In this document: positions 25,244 to 29,647 of the stretch, one piece after another | Layout: every line of letters begins with the position of its first letter | Position numbering within the stretch: position 1 is the stretch's first letter | Source of the DNA: Candidatus Muiribacterium halophilum | GTDB taxonomy: Bacteria > Muiribacteriota > Muiribacteriia > Muiribacteriales > Muiribacteriaceae | Assembly: GCA_023228995.1 (NCBI GenBank) | Contig: JALOAD010000042.1 | Span: 1-29,647 of the forward strand | Length of the DNA: 29,647 nucleotides | Direction: 5' to 3' | Made by a program: the position numbers and the translations under genes | The notes under the pieces: generated by a model | Database searches by the model: none | What the model was told of the DNA's origin: nothing | Seen by the model: the letters and a program-made list of their open reading frames with translations, nothing else

Positions 25244-26470
25244 ATGGAATTTAATTATGAATGTGTAGAATGTGGTAAAACTTTTGAAGGTAATAAGTCT
25301 TTATATGTATGTGATGATTGCTCAGAGCATCAAAAACCTGGAGGAGAAACAAGAGGTGTTTTAAAAATAAAATATAATACAAAAAATAAAAAAACAGTTG
25401 AAAATATATTTAAAGATAAATCAGGAAAAAGAAATATATATAGATATCTTGATATTTTACCAATAGAAAATCCAATACATATATCAAAACTTGATGTTGG
25501 AAATTCAGCAATATATGAGTTTGGTTCTCAGGAATTATATATTTTTGATGATACAAGAAATCCAAGCTGTTCTTATAAAGATAGAGCGTCAATTTTGGTT
25601 GCAGCAAAAGCTCTTGATTTTAAAAAACATGATATAATTGCAGCTTCAACAGGAAATGCAGCTTCATCTATGGCTTGTATATCAGCTTCTATATCAAAAT
25701 TAAGATGTATACTATGTGTTCCTGAAAAAGCTCCTCAAGCAAAAATAACTCAAATGCAGATGTTTGGTGCAACAGTTGTTAAAGTAAAAGGAAGTTATGA
25801 TGATGCATTTGAACTTTCTTTAAAATTATCTGAAGCTTTTGAATATTACAATAGAAATACAGCATTTAATCCTTTTACTATTGAAGGTAAAAAAACAGCA
25901 GCATTAGAAATGTTTGATCATTTTGGTAGAAATTTACCTGATTATATATTTGTATCAGTAGGAGATGGATGTATAATTTCTGGTATATATAAAGGATTTG
26001 AAGATTTAAAAGAATTTGGATTAATTGAAAAAATCCCAGTTATTGTAAGTTGTCAAGCACAGGGAAGTTCAGTTATAAATAAAGCTGTAAAAAGCGGTAA
26101 AATAGTTCAAGATAATAATGCAAGCACAGTTGCGGATTCAATACTTGTTTGTGCACCAAGAAACAGTGTTATGGCAGTTAAATACATTAGAGAATACAAT
26201 GGTAAAACTGTTGATGTTACAGATTGTGAAATACTTAATTCTATACAAAAACTCGCTTCATCAACCGGAGTATTTGCAGAACCAGCTGGAGCATGTGCTT
26301 ATGCAGGATTTTTGAAATTTAAGTCAGAAGGTAAATTAAAAGATAAAAGAAGTTTATGTGTAATAACTGGTAATGGACTTAAAGATATAATATCAGCTCA
26401 AAAAACAACTAATATTATTGATTCAATAAGACCTACAGTTATGGAATATGAAAAGAATTTTAAAATATAA
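25244..26470 (+). CDS. thrC: Threonine synthase-like PLP enzyme
   Basis: A fold-type II PLP enzyme of 408 residues. The N-terminus has a zinc-ribbon-like CVEC/CDDC pair (Cys7, Cys10, Cys23, Cys26), frequent in bacterial and archaeal threonine synthases. PLP binds Lys112 in RNPSCSYKDRAS, where ThrC usually has NPTGSFKDRG. STGNAASS (135-142) and VSVGDGCIISG hold the cofactor. It would convert O-phosphohomoserine to threonine; related cysteate synthase or other lyases cannot be excluded given the altered lysine motif. AAGGAG precedes ATG 25244. Its 3' end overlaps the convergent gene by 11 nt. Confidence 0.8.
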   Translation: MEFNYECVECGKTFEGNKSLYVCDDCSEHQKPGGETRGVLKIKYNTKNKKTVENIFKDKSGKRNIYRYLDILPIENPIHISKLDVGNSAIYEFGSQELYIFDDTRNPSCSYKDRASILVAAKALDFKKHDIIAASTGNAASSMACISASISKLRCILCVPEKAPQAKITQMQMFGATVVKVKGSYDDAFELSLKLSEAFEYYNRNTAFNPFTIEGKKTAALEMFDHFGRNLPDYIFVSVGDGCIISGIYKGFEDLKEFGLIEKIPVIVSCQAQGSSVINKAVKSGKIVQDNNASTVADSILVCAPRNSVMAVKYIREYNGKTVDVTDCEILNSIQKLASSTGVFAEPAGACAYAGFLKFKSEGKLKDKRSLCVITGNGLKDIISAQKTTNIIDSIRPTVMEYEKNFKI

Positions 26471-27938
26471 AAACTGGATAATTTGAAATAGTCATATTAT
26501 AAACAGGAGTTTGATATTTTTGATTGTAATAAATATCAGCTCCTTTTTTTAATGAATCAAAATCAATAGAATCAACAATAACACTTCCTTCAATTTTTTT
26601 ACGTGAATTAGTAACACCTTGAAGTTTTCCGTTTGGAGAAAGAGCAATAATAGAAGCACCTACTTCATTACCAATAATTATTTTACCATTTGTACTCACA
26701 ATAGTAAGTGATTTTTTAAGAGGGTTTTTAAGAGTATCAATAAAAATATCTCCAGAACATATAATCACACCATTATCTTTAACAATATCAATATATGGAA
26801 GGTAAATATATGGATTATCAATAAAAACTATGTTGTTTTTAAGAGAAAGTGCATTGGTTTCTCTATTATAAAACTGATTAAAATTTGATGTTCTTAAAGT
26901 AATTCTGTTTAAGAAAAATGAATTATCCTGTAAATCTGAATAAGTTGAAAAATCAAGCCTTTCAAATTCATTATCTAAAATTATTTTATTTGGTATAATA
27001 TTATTTGAATAATCTGCAATAATACGATCAGATTGAGTTTTTTGATAATTTTTAAAATAATCCTCTGGAAGATTATCAGGTATTTTATTTAAATATTTAA
27101 GCAAAGTAAGAGTATTATCCTGATTTTTATTAAAGCTAACTCTAAAATAAGATTTTTTGATATTTTTAGAAAATTTACCATTGATAAACCTTAGAATTGA
27201 TGAATAATGCTGTTTTTTTGAAAAATCAAAATCTTCGAAAGCTTTATTTTTTTTTAAATCAACACTTGAACCAATATAATCATAAAAATAATTATCATCC
27301 TCATGTTTTTTAGGCAAAGATGAAAAATCGCCATATTTTCCAATACCATTTGCAAGATTAAAAACAATATCTTTTTTATTATTATCAATAAAAACAAAAC
27401 CATTATCAGCATTAACATAAATAGGATAAACCGCATTAATAGGATTACCATTACTATTATTAAGAATATTATTAGCATTATTATCAATATTATTGTCAAT
27501 ATTTCTAATATATAAAGCATAATTAGAAGAAAATGGAGAATTTATCCTTAAAAAATCATATTTAAAAATAATCTCCTTAATAAAAAATCCCATAGACATT
27601 TTAAAACTCAAAAAACCCTTAGATTCATTAGAAAAATATTTACCATCATTATAAAAAGCTTTATATTTTTCTGAAAAAACAGGTTTAATAGAACAAAATA
27701 TTTTATTATCAATATTACTTTTTTCTTCAATACCATTAGTTAAAAATTTATTAATATTATGTTGATTCATAAGTTCAATATAAGAATAATAATAATGAAA
27801 AGAATTATTAAGAAGAATTCTATCAAAAAAATTATCGATACTATGATTAGAATTGCTTGAATTAAAATAAAAGAAGCTGCTTATACCAATGAAAATTATA
27901 ATAATCACAAAATTTACAAAACGATTTATATTTATCAT
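26460..27938 (-). CDS. PilX-like membrane protein with C-terminal beta-helix-like domain
   Basis: A protein of 492 residues. Residues ~7-27 are a single hydrophobic helix; the bulk should be outside the membrane. An Asn-rich run lies near residue 150 (NIDNNIDNNANNILNNSN). The last ~110 residues have short regular strands (GVIICSGDIFIDTL, LTIVSTNGKIIIGNEVGASI, KIEGSVIVDSI) like the beta-helix tails of PilX-type pilus assembly proteins in poorly studied phyla. No prepilin cleavage site is visible. ATG 27938 is favoured by a TATAAT exactly 6 nt upstream; a TTG at 27944 is in that gap. The assignment is tentative. Confidence 0.65.
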   Translation of the reverse strand: MININRFVNFVIIIIFIGISSFFYFNSSNSNHSIDNFFDRILLNNSFHYYYSYIELMNQHNINKFLTNGIEEKSNIDNKIFCSIKPVFSEKYKAFYNDGKYFSNESKGFLSFKMSMGFFIKEIIFKYDFLRINSPFSSNYALYIRNIDNNIDNNANNILNNSNGNPINAVYPIYVNADNGFVFIDNNKKDIVFNLANGIGKYGDFSSLPKKHEDDNYFYDYIGSSVDLKKNKAFEDFDFSKKQHYSSILRFINGKFSKNIKKSYFRVSFNKNQDNTLTLLKYLNKIPDNLPEDYFKNYQKTQSDRIIADYSNNIIPNKIILDNEFERLDFSTYSDLQDNSFFLNRITLRTSNFNQFYNRETNALSLKNNIVFIDNPYIYLPYIDIVKDNGVIICSGDIFIDTLKNPLKKSLTIVSTNGKIIIGNEVGASIIALSPNGKLQGVTNSRKKIEGSVIVDSIDFDSLKKGADIYYNQKYQTPVYNMTISNYPVFIF

Positions 27939-27944
27939 TAACAA

Positions 27945-27950
27945 ATTATA
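27945..27950 (-). promoter_or_regulatory. -10 element of the PilX-like gene, leaderless
   Basis: TATAAT on the minus strand ends exactly 6 nt before ATG 27938. The -35 region is a weak ATATAT at the 17-nt spacing. Confidence 0.55.
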
Positions 27951-27983
27951 ACATAAAATTTAAAAGAATATATAGAGTCTGTA

Positions 27984-28012
27984 TTGCTTTTTTAAATCTT
28001 TTGTATTATTCT
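27984..28012 (+). promoter_or_regulatory. Promoter of the MATE gene, leaderless or nearly so
   Basis: TTGCTT (27984-27989), 17-nt spacer, TATTCT (28007-28012), 8 nt to ATG 28021. No ribosome binding site is seen. Confidence 0.5.
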
Positions 28013-28020
28013 ACATTTCA

Positions 28021-29460
28021 ATGTTTAAATTTAAAGGAAATTTCATAGATAAACAAGCATTTCACTGGCAGGTACTTTTTATTGCAATACCTACCATGTT
28101 TTCATTTTTATCAGATTATACATATCAGGTTATAGATGCTTATTGGGTAGCTTCTCTAGGAAAAGGAATTCCAACAGCAGTAATAATATCAGGAGCAATA
28201 TTTGCATTTTTTTTAGCATTCAATGAAATAGTAGGAGTAAGCACAATACCAATATTTGCAAAAGCATTTGGTTCAAATGACAAAGAAAGAACAGGATATG
28301 TGATATTTCAGGGTGTATTTTTCAAATTAATGCTAGGAATAGTTTCATCAATATTGTTTTTATTATTTACCAATAATTTTTTATTTTTATATACAGATAA
28401 TGCAGAAATACTGGCAAATACAAAAGCATATAGTAATATAATATTTATTTCATTAATGTTTATAATGCCTTATGCAACAATATTTACAGCATTAAGAACA
28501 CTTGGACATGCAGATAAGACTTTTTATATTTCAGCTTTATGCACAATAATGAATTTAGTATTAGATCCAGTATTAATATTTGGATTTGGACATAAAGCCC
28601 ATATAGATTTTCCATTAGGCAAATTATTAGGAAATAATTCAGCAGATATATTAGGGTTTTCATATAGAGGAATGGGACTTACAGGAGCAGCACTAGCAAC
28701 AGTTATAACTCAAGGAACATGTTTTTTATTATCATTGATTTTTTTATATAAATTAACACCTGATTTAAAAATATTTTCAATTTCCAATATAAAAAAAGAT
28801 AATAAATTATTTAAAGATTTTATTTTAATAGGATTACCAATGGGAATGATAGCAATGCTTTGGCATTTTGAACAGAATTTTGTAACATTATTAATAACAG
28901 ATTATGGAGTTGAAATAAGTGATGGATACAGCATTTCCATGAGAATAAGAGGAGCATTAATGATGAGTCTATTTGGTCTTGGAATAGGTTCAGCAATAGT
29001 TTGCGGTAAATTTTGTGCTCAAGGAAAAATAGATGAAATAAAAGCAAAAATGCCAAAACTAAGTTTTTTAACCTCAGCAATGTTAGCAATAATTGCAATA
29101 CCAATATATATTTATTCAAATGAATTAAGCAATTTATTTTTAACCTCAGAAATTTCAATAAAAACTTCATCAATATTATTAAGATTTTTTATTATAAGCG
29201 AATTTATTTATTTGCCATCAATGTTAATTCAAGGAGCATTTGAAGGAAATGGCAAAAACTTACCATTATTAATAATAAATGGAATTGAAATAGGACTTAT
29301 AGAATTACCAATACTTTATTATACAGTAAGAGTTCTCAATCTTGGATATACAGCAATCCCAATTGTAATAATGGGAGTAACAACATTGCATTTAATTGTA
29401 ATGACAACAGTATTCAAAAAAGGATTATGGATTCAGAACGTGAGAAGAATAAAACTGTGA
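28021..29460 (+). CDS. MATE family multidrug/cation efflux transporter
   Basis: A polytopic membrane protein of 479 residues with about 12 helices in two MatE halves. The N-terminal half has PTMFSFLSDYTYQVIDAYWVASLGKG, a typical first-helix pair with a conserved acidic Asp in helix 1-2, and ALRTLGHADKTFYISALCTIMNLVLDPVLIFGFG, the family signature. The second half has IGLPMGMIAMLWHFEQNF and MRIRGALMMSLFGLGIG. It exports drugs or metabolites using a Na+ or H+ gradient; the substrate is unknown. It stands alone, divergent from the PilX-like gene. Confidence 0.92.
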   Translation: MFKFKGNFIDKQAFHWQVLFIAIPTMFSFLSDYTYQVIDAYWVASLGKGIPTAVIISGAIFAFFLAFNEIVGVSTIPIFAKAFGSNDKERTGYVIFQGVFFKLMLGIVSSILFLLFTNNFLFLYTDNAEILANTKAYSNIIFISLMFIMPYATIFTALRTLGHADKTFYISALCTIMNLVLDPVLIFGFGHKAHIDFPLGKLLGNNSADILGFSYRGMGLTGAALATVITQGTCFLLSLIFLYKLTPDLKIFSISNIKKDNKLFKDFILIGLPMGMIAMLWHFEQNFVTLLITDYGVEISDGYSISMRIRGALMMSLFGLGIGSAIVCGKFCAQGKIDEIKAKMPKLSFLTSAMLAIIAIPIYIYSNELSNLFLTSEISIKTSSILLRFFIISEFIYLPSMLIQGAFEGNGKNLPLLIINGIEIGLIELPILYYTVRVLNLGYTAIPIVIMGVTTLHLIVMTTVFKKGLWIQNVRRIKL

Positions 29461-29496
29461 AAGAGTGAGATAGTGAGAGGGTTAAAGAGTTAAAAC
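29457..29496 (+). repeat. Octamer tandem repeat (5 units)
   Basis: In-register 8-bp units GTGAAAGA, GTGAGATA, GTGAGAGG, GTTAAAGA and GTTAAAAC begin at the stop codon of the MATE gene. The same family occurs at 2745 and inverted at 11637. Confidence 0.75.
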
Positions 29497-29545
29497 CTAT
29501 AATCCTTTTACATATAATTATATTGTCTTTTTGTTAAAAAACATC

Positions 29546-29574
29546 TTGACAATATAATCATATATTAATAAACT
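29546..29574 (+). promoter_or_regulatory. Possible promoter for the gene at 29586
   Basis: Consensus TTGACA (29546-29551), 17-nt spacer, TAAACT (29569-29574), 11 nt to ATG 29586. A second option is TTGTTA-16-TATAAT (29531-29558). Confidence 0.4.
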
Positions 29575-29585
29575 TAAAATATATC

Positions 29586-29647
29586 ATGAAACAGTCAAAG
29601 AATAATATCATAAAAATTTCTGTAATAATAAAATGTTTTGTAAAAGG
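29586..29647 (+). CDS. Start of a gene cut by the window end
   Basis: An ATG followed by 20 sense codons stays open to the last base. The visible peptide is basic, then hydrophobic (Lys2, Lys5, then IIKISVIIKCF), as in a signal peptide or membrane anchor. A promoter-like TTGACA lies upstream, but no ribosome site is seen. Too short to name. Confidence 0.4.
   Translation, partial: MKQSKNNIIKISVIIKCFVK

Noticed and set aside
28820-29173. 117-codon minus-strand frame inside the MATE gene
   Set aside because: Leu-rich composition is the mirror of the transporter's codons; no start signal.
1-29647. CRISPR arrays, tRNA or rRNA genes, riboswitches
   Set aside because: No regularly spaced direct repeats of suitable length, no GC-rich cloverleaf-like stretches and no recognised aptamer cores were seen in the gaps.

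Overview
The window is an AT-rich (roughly a quarter to 30% G+C), densely coding bacterial chromosome segment. No tRNA, rRNA, phage, insertion sequence or CRISPR array is visible. It carries a MEP isoprenoid pathway, a PPi-type phosphofructokinase, type IV pilus/type II secretion-like parts (prepilin peptidase, two clear prepilins and two pilin-like membrane proteins), a CarD-type transcription factor, an ECF sigma factor with a FecR-like anti-sigma, and a DUF2225 protein. This suits a low-GC, pilus-bearing, deeply branching bacterium, for example a Spirochaetes-like or Riflebacteria/Muiribacteria-like candidate lineage. That placement is a guess from gene content and base composition; no marker gene here settles it.

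Layout. 3-2723: large beta-rich protein, 5' end outside the window, with a C-terminal 11-residue repeat. 2843-4695: pabA-pabB for p-aminobenzoate. 4737-6547: three-gene unit of pilin-like membrane protein, ECF sigma factor and zinc-finger/FecR anti-sigma. 6694-10446: six tightly packed genes (HTH-receiver regulator, RsbW-type ATPase, TPR, CarD, signal peptidase I, DUF2225). 10455-11039 (-): pentapeptide-repeat protein. 11117-13850: secreted protein with STI1-like repeats, Gate-domain membrane protein, L,D-transpeptidase. 13902-15656: divergent pair of a GAF plus degenerate GGDEF protein and a XRE regulator with a dead S24-like domain. 15657-15932: REP-like inverted repeat. 15933-17965 (-): CvpA-like membrane protein and PPi-dependent phosphofructokinase, separated by a strong terminator. 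18076-20070: prepilin peptidase and two minor prepilins. 20099-25213: xseB-ispA-ispF-dxs-tlyA-nadK, a conserved housekeeping cluster with overlapping genes. 25244-29460: threonine synthase, a convergent PilX-like membrane protein and a MATE transporter. A further gene begins at 29586.

The most striking signal is regulatory. At the first gene of several transcription units, a sigma70-like promoter sits so that its -10 hexamer ends exactly 6 nt before the ATG, usually with a 17-nt spacer to a -35 (4737, 6694, 11117, 11753, 18076 on the + strand; 27938 on the - strand). The genes at 2846 and 28021 have an 8-nt gap. This predicts systematic leaderless mRNAs for promoter-proximal genes. Genes inside operons, and a few first genes such as 12996, 15066 and 17965 (-), have Shine-Dalgarno sequences instead. 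The promoter positions also correct two start codons (11753 rather than 11735; 18076 rather than 18022).

No intergenic gap exceeds 300 bp. Three gaps hold diverged 8-bp tandem repeats of one family (2745, 11637, 29457), and three hold GC-rich palindromic or heptad elements (13867, 15682, 21221).
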